From positions 6,122 to 70,121 of the forward strand of contig JBKEDF010000056.1 in assembly GCA_047975325.1 (NCBI GenBank): a DNA stretch of 64,000 nucleotides, read 5' to 3'. The notes below the pieces were generated by a model. The model searched no databases. It was given only the letters and a program-made list of their open reading frames with translations, and was not told where the DNA came from. Source of the DNA: JBKEDF01 sp047975325. GTDB lineage: Bacteria > Pseudomonadota > Alphaproteobacteria > Rhodobacterales > Rhodobacteraceae. Of the stretch, positions 44,008 through 53,000 are shown piece by piece (the first letter of the stretch is position 1; the number at the start of each line of letters is the position of its first letter). The position numbers were made by a program, and so were the translations under genes.

Positions 44008-44478
44008 TCAGATCTCGTGTTTTCGAATATTTGCCAGCATTTTCTGCAGGGTACCTACAAAGACGCGCCGTTCCTCATCGGAAATGTCGCGAAACATCTG
44101 TTCTGCCGCCATGGCCATCGCGGGCCAGAGCCTTTCAAAGGCTGCGCGCCCCTCTTCGGTAATCCGGATCCGGACGCCCCTGCTATCGGTCTGGTCCGCC
44201 TCACGCCGAACCAGCCCTTCGCCTTCCATCTGGTCCAGGGTACGGCTTAATGTGCTTTGTTCGGTCACGGTATAAACCGCCAGTTCCCGGATCAACGGCC
44301 CTTCAACCACCGAAAGCGCGGCCAGGGCGCGCATCTTGGGCGTGGTCAGGCCAAGTGTCCCCAGTTCTTCCCGCACCGAATGGTTGTAACGCCCCATGAT
44401 GCGATTCATCAGATAGGGTGGAAAATTCGTCAGGCCAATTTCACCCAGACGCGGTGATTCTGGCGGGCCATCCGTCAT
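44008..44478 (-). CDS. MarR-family transcriptional regulator
   Basis: A 156-residue winged-helix protein: LTTPKMRALAALSVVEGPLIRELAVYTVTEQSTLSRTLDQMEGEGLV forms the reader head in segments, and RGVRIRITEEGR is the wing. ATG 44478 follows AAAGG by 8 bases. It is immediately upstream of iorA, so it probably controls iorAB and perhaps the neighbouring hydrolase. The ligand is unknown. Confidence 0.85.
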   Translation of the reverse strand: MTDGPPESPRLGEIGLTNFPPYLMNRIMGRYNHSVREELGTLGLTTPKMRALAALSVVEGPLIRELAVYTVTEQSTLSRTLDQMEGEGLVRREADQTDSRGVRIRITEEGRAAFERLWPAMAMAAEQMFRDISDEERRVFVGTLQKMLANIRKHEI

Positions 44479-44503
44479 CGCCGACACCTTTCATGATCAC
44501 AGG

Positions 44504-44540
44504 AAAAACCCGGCCCCGATGCAGGCAAGCCCGGGGCCGG
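44504..44540 (-). terminator. Intrinsic terminator after the cyclase-family gene
   Basis: On the minus strand CCGGCCCCG (44540-44532) pairs with CGGGGCCGG (44518-44510), a perfect 9-bp stem with a 13-base loop followed by GTTTTT (44509-44504). It starts 12 bases after the hydrolase stop and separates it from the marR-iorAB unit. Confidence 0.85.
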
Positions 44541-44552
44541 ATGGTTTGGAAA

Positions 44553-45344
44553 TTACCCGCGTGGAACCAGTGCCAGGGCGCGGATCGGTGACCCGGTGCC
44601 GTTCTTGATCTTGAGCGGTGCCGCAATCAGGATTGCACCCTTGGCGGGCAGCTTGTCCAGGTTGGCCAGAGAGGCGAGCCCATAACGGTTGTTCTTGTGC
44701 AGCAGGTTATGGGCGGGAAATGGCGGCTCCATTCCCCCTGCCATGCCCGCATCCGTGCCAATGCATTGATTGCCCCACCCGACAATACCCTTGTCCACCA
44801 GATACTGGATCACCTCGGCGGTCGGCCCGGGCGTATGCGGACCGTTTTCGTCGGCATTGAGGAATTTCGTCTCATCATCGGCAAAACGATCCCAGTCGGA
44901 ACGCAGTACCACCCATTCGCCGGCCTTGATTTCCCCATGCTCGGCTTCCCAGGCCTTCACATGATCGATGGTCAGCAGGAAATCATAGTTTTCCCGGCAT
45001 TCTGCACTGAAATCGAGAACATTGACCGGTGCCACGGTTTTCTCGACCGGCAGCGTGTCGGTATAGCCTTCGGCATAGTCCTTGCCGGTAATCCAGTGAT
45101 GCGGGGCGTCAAAATGGGTGCCGGAATGTTCGCCCAGTTCCAGCCAGTTCCAGGCCCAGAAAGGCCCGTCCTGATCATATTCGCTGATCCGATGGATCTT
45201 GATCGGCGGCGTATCCTTTGCAAGTTCCGGCGGTAGTTTCAAAAGCGGGGTTTCGGGGCCAAGAATACCGGTGCAATCCACCACTTCGACCTTCCCCGAT
45301 GCCAGCATCCCCGCCAGATCCGAAAGCAAATTCTGCGCGCTCAT
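44553..45344 (-). CDS. Cyclase / kynurenine-formamidase-like metal hydrolase
   Basis: A 263-residue cyclase-family enzyme with the metal motif HSGTHFDAPHH (about residues 73-83), typical of arylformamidases and related hydrolases, and a later VGWGNQCIGTDAGM. The family hydrolyses formamides or cyclic amides/imides using Mn or Zn. Its place beside iorAB suggests aromatic amino acid breakdown, but this is inference. It is a single gene ended by a strong terminator. Confidence 0.78.
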   Translation of the reverse strand: MSAQNLLSDLAGMLASGKVEVVDCTGILGPETPLLKLPPELAKDTPPIKIHRISEYDQDGPFWAWNWLELGEHSGTHFDAPHHWITGKDYAEGYTDTLPVEKTVAPVNVLDFSAECRENYDFLLTIDHVKAWEAEHGEIKAGEWVVLRSDWDRFADDETKFLNADENGPHTPGPTAEVIQYLVDKGIVGWGNQCIGTDAGMAGGMEPPFPAHNLLHKNNRYGLASLANLDKLPAKGAILIAAPLKIKNGTGSPIRALALVPRG

Positions 45345-45472
45345 CGTCCTAGTTCCCTCTCTGTTGAAACAGTCTTGTTTTTGGTGCCCGGCGGAAGGTT
45401 TCAGGAAAATTCATGCAAAACCCGTTTGCCTTCCTGCTGGGTGTTGGAATCATCCTAACGGTATTTACATGC

Positions 45473-45482
45473 ATTTGCAAAT
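45473..45482. promoter_or_regulatory. Palindrome ATTTGCAAAT, possible operator
   Basis: A perfect 10-base palindrome about 130 bases upstream of the cyclase-family gene, in an AT-rich patch of the 245-base intergenic region 45345-45589 that otherwise holds no gene. It could bind the adjacent MarR protein. Confidence 0.35.
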
Positions 45483-45589
45483 ATTTTGCTTATTACCCCC
45501 TCAAAGCCGGACATGACAGGACAGCCCGATCCGACTGGTTCCCGAAATCAAGGTCATAAAAGGGGATATCTGCCACTTTGCAGCCGGGT

Positions 45590-48376
45590 TCATTTACCGG
45601 GCATATGGGCATTGATCACGGCTGCGGCCTCAGTCGTCACCTGTTCCATCCGCCCGGACAGGATGCCAGCTTTGGACTGCCCTGTCTCGCGTAACAGAAA
45701 GGCGCAGGCACCTTCGCCCAGATCCTCTGGCGCCAGACTTTTTTCCGTCAGAAGCCGCGTGCCCGATTGCAGCCGCCAGCAGAGCCGATAGGCATCAAGA
45801 AGTGTCTCTTCCTCCTGTCGGGTCAAAAACCCGCATTTCACGCCGGCGCGAAGCTGCGCCTCCACCCGTCGTGCCGGATCCCCCGCACGAAGCGCACAGG
45901 TCTGTGCCAGAAGTTCAATATCCATAAGCCGCCCCGGGCCATTCTTGGCATCCCAGACATCCTTGGCGGGTTTCGCCGCCGCAAGCCGCACACGCATAGC
46001 GGCAACATCGGCAAGCACGGTTTCCCCCTGCCCCTTGGTCGTGATCACCTCCCGGCGAAAGGCTTCCACATCGGCAGCAAGATCCGCATTACCGGCAAGG
46101 GGCCGTGCCCGCGTCAGCGCAAGATGTTCCCAGGTCCAGGCTTCATCAAGCTGATAATTGCGAAAGCTTTGCAGGGCGGTTGCCACCGGCCCCTGCCGCC
46201 CCGAAGGGCGCAAGCGCATGTCCAACTCATAAAGCCGCCCTTCAGACATGGGTACGGTAACCGCCGTGATCAGCGCCTGTGTCAGGCGCGCAAAATAGGG
46301 CCTGACCGCCAGGGGGCGCGGGCCGTCCGACATCTCCTCTCCGTCCGCATCATAGATTACGATCACATCAAGATCGGAGCCGGCATTCAACCTGCCCGCC
46401 CCAAGGCTTCCCATCCCCAGCAGGCAGGCGCCACGCCCGGGCTGGGGGCCGTGTTTGCGCGCGAACTCCGCTACCACCACCGGAAAGAGGCCCGCCATGA
46501 CCGCCTCGGCCAGATCCGCATATTCCTTGCCTGCCTCAAAGGCGTCGATCAGCCCCCGCAGCAGATGGACGCCAACACGAAAATGCCATTCCTTCATCCA
46601 GCGGCGGGCCGCATCAAGCCTGCGTTCATAGTCATCAATCGGGGTCAGCAGGGCCGAAAGCTCAGCCGTGAGGGCGGCCCGGCCCGGCCATGCAGAAAAG
46701 AAGCTGCCCCCAAGCACCGCATCCAGTACGGCCGAATTATGCGATAGATAGCGCGCCAGTTCGGGCGCCGTCGCCGCGATATCGACGATCAGATCCACAA
46801 GCTGGGGATTGTTTTCAAAAAGTGAGAAAAGCTGCACCCCCGCAGGCAATCCCGACAGGAACCCGTCAAAGGCCAGAAGCGCCTCATCGGAATTGGCCGC
46901 GCCCTGAAGCTGCCGCAGAAGCCCCGGGCGCACACGCCGGAAAATCGCCTGCGCGCGTTCCGAACGCAGCGCCGGATAGTTTGACCAACCCGATACGACC
47001 CCCTGCGCAGTTTCGGAAAGCGGTGGGCCTTCTTCCGTTTCCCCCGGTGCAAAAAAACCCTCCGCCAGCGCATCGGTCCGCTCCAGCCGTTCAACAAGCG
47101 CCTTACGATAGGCCGCAACATCCGCCATGCCCGACAGATGGGCTATCCGGGCAATTCCCTCATCATCGCTGGGCATTTCATGGGTCTGGGCATCATTGAC
47201 CATCTGCAAACGGTGCTCAACCTCGCGATGCGTGCGGTAAAGATCGGAAAGCTCCGCGGCGATTTCGGTGGGCACCCAGCCCTTGGCGGCCAACGCCTTC
47301 AATGCACCAAGCGTCGTACGGTCACGAAGGTCGGGGTCCCTTCCCCCGGCTATCAACTGCCGTGTCTGGGCGAAAAACTCTATTTCGCGGATGCCGCCAC
47401 GCCCGAGTTTCATATTATGCCCTTCCAGCCGGATCGGCCCGCCCAGACCACGATGTTCGCGGATCCGCAGCCGCATGTCATGCGCATCCTGGATCGCCAC
47501 GAAATCAAGGTGCTTGCGCCAGACGAACGGGGACAGCACCTGCTGGAACCGTTCCCCCGCCGCAATATCGCCTGCGCAGGGACGCGCCTTGATCCAGGCC
47601 GCGCGTTCCCAGGTGCGTCCGACACTTTCGTAATAAGCCTCCGCCGCTGCCATCGACAGGCAGACAGGCGTAACGGCCGCATCCGGGCGCAGCCGCAAAT
47701 CGGTACGGAAGACATAGCCCTCCGCAGTACGGTCATTGATCAATGCGCAAAGTTTTCGCGTAACCCGGATGAAAGAGGCCCGCGCCTCCGCCGCATCGGC
47801 ACCATAGCGGCTTTCATCGAAAAGGCAGATCAGGTCGATATCGGAAGAATAGTTCAGCTCCCCCGCCCCGGTCTTGCCCATGGCGAAAATCACCATGCCA
47901 GCCGCCGTTGCGGCATCCTCAGGCTGCGCGCCCGGGATCTTGCCACGGCGGATTTCCTCGGAAACCAGCCAGGTCAATGCTGCGGAAATCGCACCATCCG
48001 AAAGCCGGGTCAGCGCGCCTGTCACGGATTCCAGTGGCCAGACCCCACCAAGATCGGCCAGCCCGGCCAAAAGGGCAATCCGGCGCTTGGCGCGGCGCAG
48101 TTCAGCCGAAAGCATATCCCCCGAAACCTGTGGCAGCCGTGAAAGTTCCCCGTCCAGCGCCATTTCGGGATCTGCGGAAAGTGCCGGGCGAAGCCAGTCT
48201 TCTTCCCGCCCCATGAGATCGAAAAGGAAAGGGCTGCATCCTGCCGTCCCGACAAGCAGGTCCCGCAACACGGGGTCAAGATCGGCAAAACGCTGCGCCG
48301 TTTCGTCCGCCGGATCGGGATCATGCGGGACAGGGCAACGGGTAAGGCGGGTGGCGAAAGGGGCGTGGCTGGTCAT
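45590..48376 (-). CDS. glnE: Bifunctional glutamine synthetase adenylyltransferase/deadenylase
   Basis: About 928 residues, the normal length. There are two nucleotidyltransferase halves: GKTGAGELNYSSDIDLICLFDE in the first (about residue 160) and GMGSLGAGRLNAGSDLDVIVIYD in the second (about 640). It adds or removes AMP on glutamine synthetase in response to PII. The frame is open to 48907 but overlaps the ybaK-like gene, so the start is 48376 or 48415; neither has a strong ribosome site. Confidence 0.93.
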   Translation of the reverse strand: MTSHAPFATRLTRCPVPHDPDPADETAQRFADLDPVLRDLLVGTAGCSPFLFDLMGREEDWLRPALSADPEMALDGELSRLPQVSGDMLSAELRRAKRRIALLAGLADLGGVWPLESVTGALTRLSDGAISAALTWLVSEEIRRGKIPGAQPEDAATAAGMVIFAMGKTGAGELNYSSDIDLICLFDESRYGADAAEARASFIRVTRKLCALINDRTAEGYVFRTDLRLRPDAAVTPVCLSMAAAEAYYESVGRTWERAAWIKARPCAGDIAAGERFQQVLSPFVWRKHLDFVAIQDAHDMRLRIREHRGLGGPIRLEGHNMKLGRGGIREIEFFAQTRQLIAGGRDPDLRDRTTLGALKALAAKGWVPTEIAAELSDLYRTHREVEHRLQMVNDAQTHEMPSDDEGIARIAHLSGMADVAAYRKALVERLERTDALAEGFFAPGETEEGPPLSETAQGVVSGWSNYPALRSERAQAIFRRVRPGLLRQLQGAANSDEALLAFDGFLSGLPAGVQLFSLFENNPQLVDLIVDIAATAPELARYLSHNSAVLDAVLGGSFFSAWPGRAALTAELSALLTPIDDYERRLDAARRWMKEWHFRVGVHLLRGLIDAFEAGKEYADLAEAVMAGLFPVVVAEFARKHGPQPGRGACLLGMGSLGAGRLNAGSDLDVIVIYDADGEEMSDGPRPLAVRPYFARLTQALITAVTVPMSEGRLYELDMRLRPSGRQGPVATALQSFRNYQLDEAWTWEHLALTRARPLAGNADLAADVEAFRREVITTKGQGETVLADVAAMRVRLAAAKPAKDVWDAKNGPGRLMDIELLAQTCALRAGDPARRVEAQLRAGVKCGFLTRQEEETLLDAYRLCWRLQSGTRLLTEKSLAPEDLGEGACAFLLRETGQSKAGILSGRMEQVTTEAAAVINAHMPGK

Positions 48377-48505
48377 TGCCGCACCATGGCGAAGGCTGCC
48401 CGATGCGTCAATCATCCCCCCCCGCTTCACGCTATTATGGATCGGACTTGTAGGCGGGCAGCCAAGCCGGGATAACGGGACAGTCAAAAATCCGGGGGAA
48501 CGGGA

Positions 48506-48979
48506 ATGAGCAAGAGCCTGAAACGTGTCAGGGCCGCAATCGAAGCTGCCGGGCTGAAAACCGATCTGCGGGAAATGGCGAATGAAACCCGGACCGCACA
48601 GATGGCTGCCGATGCGGTAGGCTGCGATATTGATCAGATCGCCAAATCCATCCAGTTCAGGGGCGAGGAAAGCGGTACGCTCTGGCTTTTCGTGACGGCG
48701 GGCGGGCAGCGGGTGGATCAGGATCGCGCCGCCCGGCTTGCCAAAGAGCCGCTCGGCCCTGCCGATGCCGCAACTATTCGCAGGATCACCGGTTTCGCGA
48801 TTGGTGGGGTGGCCCCAATTGGCCATCTGACCCCTCCCAAAGGGTTTTTCGATCGCCACCTGCTCAATTTCGCCAGGATCTGGGCAGCCGCCGGGACACC
48901 GCGCCATGTATTCGGTGTTGAGCCCGAGGCCTTGCTTGCCACAAGCGGTCTGGTGCTTGCGGATTTTACCGTTTCATAA
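48506..48979 (+). CDS. YbaK/EbsC (ProX-like) aminoacyl-tRNA deacylase domain protein
   Basis: A 157-residue single-domain protein with MANETRTAQMAADAVGCDIDQIAKSIQF and the conserved lysine region, TGFAIGGVAPIGHL and later FGVEPEALLATSGLVLADF. Such proteins hydrolyse mischarged Cys- or Ala-tRNA in trans. It is divergent from glnE. Confidence 0.88.
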   Translation: MSKSLKRVRAAIEAAGLKTDLREMANETRTAQMAADAVGCDIDQIAKSIQFRGEESGTLWLFVTAGGQRVDQDRAARLAKEPLGPADAATIRRITGFAIGGVAPIGHLTPPKGFFDRHLLNFARIWAAAGTPRHVFGVEPEALLATSGLVLADFTVS

Positions 48980-49208
48980 GACGACTGCCTGATTAAACCA
49001 CATCAAACAGGGGTATTCGGATCAAGGCATCTTTCCGCCAATTTTTAAATAGTAAATTTTATAATTATTATCAGATGATTATATCAATATATTTATGTAC
49101 AAAAAGCAAGATGTAAAATTCTTTTACATAAAGCCTTGAAAACAGCAATCAGGCATACAATCTTATCAATGTGAAGAGTTTAAACATCCATTGAGGGAGA
49201 TACTGCCA
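48980..49208. other. AT-rich intergenic region with inverted repeat
   Basis: About 230 bases without a gene. It is markedly AT-rich, unlike the flanks, and contains the inverted repeat ATGTAAAA-TTC-TTTTACAT at 49111-49129, roughly 80 bases before the DUF2852 gene. It likely holds that gene's promoter and operator; a -10/-35 pair could not be assigned with confidence. Confidence 0.5.
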
Positions 49209-49652
49209 ATGACCTATACAGACTCGCGGATGTCAGGCACGGGCATCACCACTTTGCCAGGCCGGGCGGCAGACTGGCTCGACAGCAGGGGCCGTTGCGC
49301 ATGGATTGCGGCCATGGTGCTGGGGTTCGTCGTCTTCTGGCCGCTGGGGCTCGCCCTTGTCATCTATATCACCGCGACCAATCGCTGGAGCAAAGACATG
49401 TTCAAATTCAATCGCTGTGCCCAACGTCCTTCCACCAGTCGGGGTTTGCGCATGGCGCCGTCCGGCAACAGTGCTTTCGACGCCTATCGCGATGAGACCA
49501 TCCGCCGTCTTGAGGATGAACAGGAAGCCTTCAACGCCTTCCTCAAGCGGCTGCGCGAAGCGAAGGACAAACAGGAATTCGACGCCTTCATGAACGAACG
49601 TGCAAAGGCCGCGACCTCCGAGGCTGACCCCAAGGACCTTTCGGACTATTAA
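49209..49652 (+). CDS. DUF2852 domain membrane protein
   Basis: A 147-residue protein with one hydrophobic helix (WIAAMVLGFVVFWPLGLALVIYI, about residues 31-53) and a charged, helical C-terminal half (RDETIRRLEDEQEAFNAFLKRLREAKDKQEF, in part). It matches the DUF2852 family, conserved in alphaproteobacteria with unknown role. ATG 49209 is preceded by GAGGGAGA; a TTG at 49191 was rejected. Confidence 0.8.
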   Translation: MTYTDSRMSGTGITTLPGRAADWLDSRGRCAWIAAMVLGFVVFWPLGLALVIYITATNRWSKDMFKFNRCAQRPSTSRGLRMAPSGNSAFDAYRDETIRRLEDEQEAFNAFLKRLREAKDKQEFDAFMNERAKAATSEADPKDLSDY

Positions 49653-49661
49653 GATAGCAAC

Positions 49662-49680
49662 CGGGCGGCACCGCCGCCCG
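49662..49680 (+). terminator. Hairpin after the DUF2852 gene
   Basis: GGGCGGC (49663-49669) pairs perfectly with GCCGCCC (49673-49679) around ACC, closed by a flanking C-G pair, and is followed by a pyrimidine stretch CCTTTCTTCCCCCTT. It is 11 bases after the stop. The T run is interrupted, so efficiency is uncertain. Confidence 0.5.
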
Positions 49681-49717
49681 CCTTTCTTCCCCCTTATTAC
49701 AGGAAAAGATCAAAGAC

Positions 49718-50161
49718 ATGACCGCCATGCCACTTCCTGATCCCGATTATCAGGCTGAATTCTATGCCGGTGTCACCCTGAAACGGGGCCTGGCCTGGCT
49801 GATCGATACGGTACTGACCGCGATATTGACCGCGCTCATCCTGCCGTTCACGGCCTTTACCGGGCTTTTCTTTCTGCCCGTACTCTATGCGGTGGTGAAT
49901 TTTCTCTATCGCTGGGTCACCCTGTCGCGAAGTTCGGCCACCCCGGGCATGCAGATGGTGGCCATCGAATTTCGTCGCGGCGATGGCGGGTATTTCGATG
50001 CCGGGATCGCACTTTTGCATACTGTCGGTTATGTCCTGAGCATGGCCTTCCTGTTTCCGCAGCTTTTGTCCATCGCGCTGATGATCTTTGGCGGCCGGGG
50101 TCAGGGGTTGACCGATCTGGTACTGAACACCGCCGCGATCAACCGCCCCTCTCGCTGGTGA
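49718..50161 (+). CDS. RDD family membrane protein
   Basis: A 147-residue protein with about three hydrophobic segments. The RDD-type signature is LKRGLAWLIDTVLT (Arg near residue 24, Asp near 30), followed by RSSATPGMQMVAIEF. Function unknown; some RDD proteins affect ion exchange. It follows the DUF2852 gene by 65 bases beyond a hairpin. Confidence 0.83.
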   Translation: MTAMPLPDPDYQAEFYAGVTLKRGLAWLIDTVLTAILTALILPFTAFTGLFFLPVLYAVVNFLYRWVTLSRSSATPGMQMVAIEFRRGDGGYFDAGIALLHTVGYVLSMAFLFPQLLSIALMIFGGRGQGLTDLVLNTAAINRPSRW

Positions 50162-50204
50162 TCGCAGCCGGGGCGACCCGGAGGAATTGACAATACCGAC
50201 TTTC

Positions 50205-50236
50205 GGACAGGCTTGGCGAAAAGGCCAAGTCTGTCC
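50205..50236 (+). other. Strong hairpin upstream of bpt
   Basis: GGACAGGCTTGGC (50205-50217) can pair with GCCAAGTCTGTCC (50224-50236), 13 pairs including one G-U, around GAAAAG. There is no T tract after it. It lies 20 bases before a TTG and 62 bases before the ATG of bpt, so it could structure the 5' leader. Confidence 0.5.
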
Positions 50237-50298
50237 TTGGCAAAAGGGGGTGTGGTTTGCTAGCGTCCAGCCAGATCACCCCGGAACAATTTACACGC

Positions 50299-51162
50299 AT
50301 GCGTCATTCCCTTCCCCTTGCGCCACAGTTTTATGTGACAGCCCCCCAGCCCTGCCCCTACCTTGACGGGCGGATGGAACGGAAGCTGTTTACCGCGCTG
50401 CAGGGGGAATATGCGCAGCGGCTTAACGATACACTTTCCAAACAGGGTTTTCGCAGGAGCCAGAACGTACTTTACCGACCTTCCTGTGCGGAATGTTCGG
50501 CCTGCCTTTCCGCCCGGATCCGGGTTTCCGACTTCAGGCCCAACCGTACCCAGCGCAAGATCCTGCGGCGCAATCGTGACCTGCGCCGCAATGCCTCCAG
50601 CCCCTGGGCAACGGAAGATCAGTATTCGCTTTTCCGTCGTTATCTGGATCATCGCCACGCCGATGGCGGCATGGCCGATATGGATATCTTTGAATTTGCC
50701 GCAATGATAGAAGAAACCCCGATCCGTTCCCGCGTGATCGAGCATTCCCATATTGCCGAAAACGGCCAGAGGGAGCTGCTGGCCGTCTGTCTGACCGATA
50801 TTTTCGATGACGGGCTCAGCATGGTCTATTCCTTTTATGAACCCGCGCTGTCCAACCGGTCCCTGGGCACCTATCTGGTGCTTGACCATATTGATATCGC
50901 GCGGGAGGCAGGATTGCCTTTCGTCTATCTGGGCTATTGGGTGCCGGGCAGCCGCAAGATGGGATATAAGGCAGGTTTTTCCGGGCTGGAAATCTACAAG
51001 GCCGCCGGATGGCAACCGATCGGCGATCCCGAAGCGCATGGGGCGGAACTGCACCCCCTATCGGTTGATCCGATTGCCGAACAGGTCGCCAGGATCAACC
51101 TTCCCGACGGTCGCGCGCCGCATGATCCCGTTCGTGGACTTCGCCGCAACACAAGGGATTGA
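50299..51162 (+). CDS. bpt: Aspartate/glutamate leucyltransferase (Bpt)
   Basis: About 287 residues, a bacterial Ate1-related protein that transfers leucine to N-terminal Asp or Glu in the N-degron pathway. LPLAPQFYVTAPQPCPYL, QGFRRSQNVLYRPSCAECSACLSAR and the C-terminal GYWVPGSRKMGYKAGFSGLE are diagnostic. I start at ATG 50299, where homologues usually begin; a TTG at 50257, 6 bases after AAAAGGGGG, would add 14 residues and has the better ribosome site. Confidence 0.9.
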   Translation: MRHSLPLAPQFYVTAPQPCPYLDGRMERKLFTALQGEYAQRLNDTLSKQGFRRSQNVLYRPSCAECSACLSARIRVSDFRPNRTQRKILRRNRDLRRNASSPWATEDQYSLFRRYLDHRHADGGMADMDIFEFAAMIEETPIRSRVIEHSHIAENGQRELLAVCLTDIFDDGLSMVYSFYEPALSNRSLGTYLVLDHIDIAREAGLPFVYLGYWVPGSRKMGYKAGFSGLEIYKAAGWQPIGDPEAHGAELHPLSVDPIAEQVARINLPDGRAPHDPVRGLRRNTRD

Positions 51163-51367
51163 ACCTTGTCCCACAAGGCCCGATCAGGCCGGCCTGCAAG
51201 CTGTGCAAAAGATAATCCCTTCCCCATCAGGCCGCAGACAGAAAATTTACATCCTGGATCATAATCTTCCCAAATCAATTCCGGGTCTTCCGATTCGACA
51301 AAAACGCAGGATCAATTAACCTCATCAGGAAATTACCAGTCCCGGGCGAGCAGGAGACAGACCAGCC

Positions 51368-52960
51368 ATGCGCTTCATACCATTTGCAATTGCCCTATCC
51401 CTTGTGCCGATCGGCTTGCTGATCACGCCTTTTCATCCCTGGTGGGGGGGCTGGCTGGCACTGGCAGGGGGGCTGTTGGGGGCATTGGGCCTGCAGGATC
51501 TTCTGCAAACGAAAAGTGCCGTTTTGAAAAACTACCCGTTATCGGCACGAATGCGTTTCATCCTTGAAAACTTTCGCCCCGAGATCCGGCAGTATTTCAT
51601 CGAAAGCGACCGTGACGAAACCCCCTTTTCGCGGGAACAGCGCGCATTGGTCTATCGGCGCGCAAAGGGAATAGATGGTTTGCGCCCCTTCGGCACGCTG
51701 GAAGATGTGGAAGCCGTGGGCCATGAATGGATCAACCATTCAATGAAACCTACCCATCTGCAAGGGCATGATTTCCGTGTCACCATCGGCGGCCCGGATT
51801 GCAAGCGACCCTATGAAGCCTCGGTTCTGAATATTTCCGGCATGTCCTATGGCGCGCTTTCGCCCAATGCGATCGAGGCACTCAACCGGGGAGCCAAGCT
51901 TGGTGGTTTCGCACATACGACGGGCGAAGGTTCGATCTCCCGCTTCCATCGTAAATGGGGTGGGGATCTTGTCTGGCAGATTGGCAGCGGCTATTTCGGC
52001 TGCCGCAAACCCGATGGCAGCTTCTGCCCCGACAGGTTCACCGAAAACGCCCGGGATGAACAGGTCAAGATGATCGAAATCAAGCTCAGCCAGGGCGCTA
52101 AGCCGGGCCATGGCGGTATCCTTCCGGGCAACAAGGTAACCGAGGCCATCGCCGAAGCACGCGGCATTCCCGAAGGGCAGGATTGCATCAGCCCATCCTG
52201 CCATTCCGCCTTCGAAACCCCCGAAGAAATGTGCGCATTCATCGTGCGACTGCGCGAGATGTCCGGCGGCAAGCCCGTGGGTATCAAGCTGTGCGTTGGC
52301 CATCCATGGGAATGGTTCGCCGTGGCCAAGGCCATGAAGAAAACGGGCATTACCCCCGATTTCATCACCGTGGACGGGGCCGAAGGCGGCACCGGCGCGG
52401 CACCTGCCGAATTTGCCGATCACTATGGTGCGCCGTTACGCGAAGGATTGATGCTTGTCCACAACACGCTGGTCGGATTGGATCTGCGTGACCGGATACG
52501 TATCATCGCTTCAGGCAAGATCATCTCCGCCTTCGATATATGCCGGATGTTCGCGCTGGGGGCGGATGCCTGCAACATGGCGCGTGGTTTCATGTTCGCT
52601 GTGGGCTGCATCCAGGCACAGGCCTGCCATACCGGCAAATGCCCCACTGGCGTCACCACACAGGATCCGCGCCGCTATCGCGCCTTGGTGGTGGAAGACA
52701 AATACCTGCGCACCGCAAGCTTTCACGCAAATACGCTTCATACCCTCCGCGAGGCGGTGGAGGCGTCGGGCCTTACCCATCCGCGCGATCTGACCCCGCA
52801 TCATCTGATGATCCGGATCTCCAGCCGCGAAACCCGTTCTGCCGCCAGTCAGTATCTCTGGCTCGGCAAGGGTGAATTGCTCAAACGCGCGCCTAAACAT
52901 CCCGCCTTTGAAAAATACTGGGAAATGGCCCGGCCCGAAGCCTTCGCGCCCGCGGCCTGA
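51368..52960 (+). CDS. FMN-binding glutamate synthase-like protein
   Basis: A 530-residue protein with two N-terminal membrane helices (FAIALSLVPIGLLI and WLALAGGLLGALGL) followed by a glutamate-synthase FMN domain: LNISGMSYGALSPNAIEAL, SQGAKPGHGGILPGNKV, TVDGAEGGTGAAP and the iron-sulfur cysteines in CIQAQACHTGKCPTGV. No glutaminase domain is present. Membrane-anchored GltB2-type proteins of this sort have unknown acceptors. Its upstream 205 bases contain no gene. Confidence 0.85.
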   Translation: MRFIPFAIALSLVPIGLLITPFHPWWGGWLALAGGLLGALGLQDLLQTKSAVLKNYPLSARMRFILENFRPEIRQYFIESDRDETPFSREQRALVYRRAKGIDGLRPFGTLEDVEAVGHEWINHSMKPTHLQGHDFRVTIGGPDCKRPYEASVLNISGMSYGALSPNAIEALNRGAKLGGFAHTTGEGSISRFHRKWGGDLVWQIGSGYFGCRKPDGSFCPDRFTENARDEQVKMIEIKLSQGAKPGHGGILPGNKVTEAIAEARGIPEGQDCISPSCHSAFETPEEMCAFIVRLREMSGGKPVGIKLCVGHPWEWFAVAKAMKKTGITPDFITVDGAEGGTGAAPAEFADHYGAPLREGLMLVHNTLVGLDLRDRIRIIASGKIISAFDICRMFALGADACNMARGFMFAVGCIQAQACHTGKCPTGVTTQDPRRYRALVVEDKYLRTASFHANTLHTLREAVEASGLTHPRDLTPHHLMIRISSRETRSAASQYLWLGKGELLKRAPKHPAFEKYWEMARPEAFAPAA

Positions 52961-53000
52961 TCCGTCAAGAGGACCTCCACGTTCCTCCCTGTGTCCCGCC

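Noticed and set aside
48377..48907. N-terminal extension of glnE by up to 177 residues
   Set aside because: It overlaps the well-supported YbaK-family gene on the other strand, and GlnE of normal length starts near 48376-48415.
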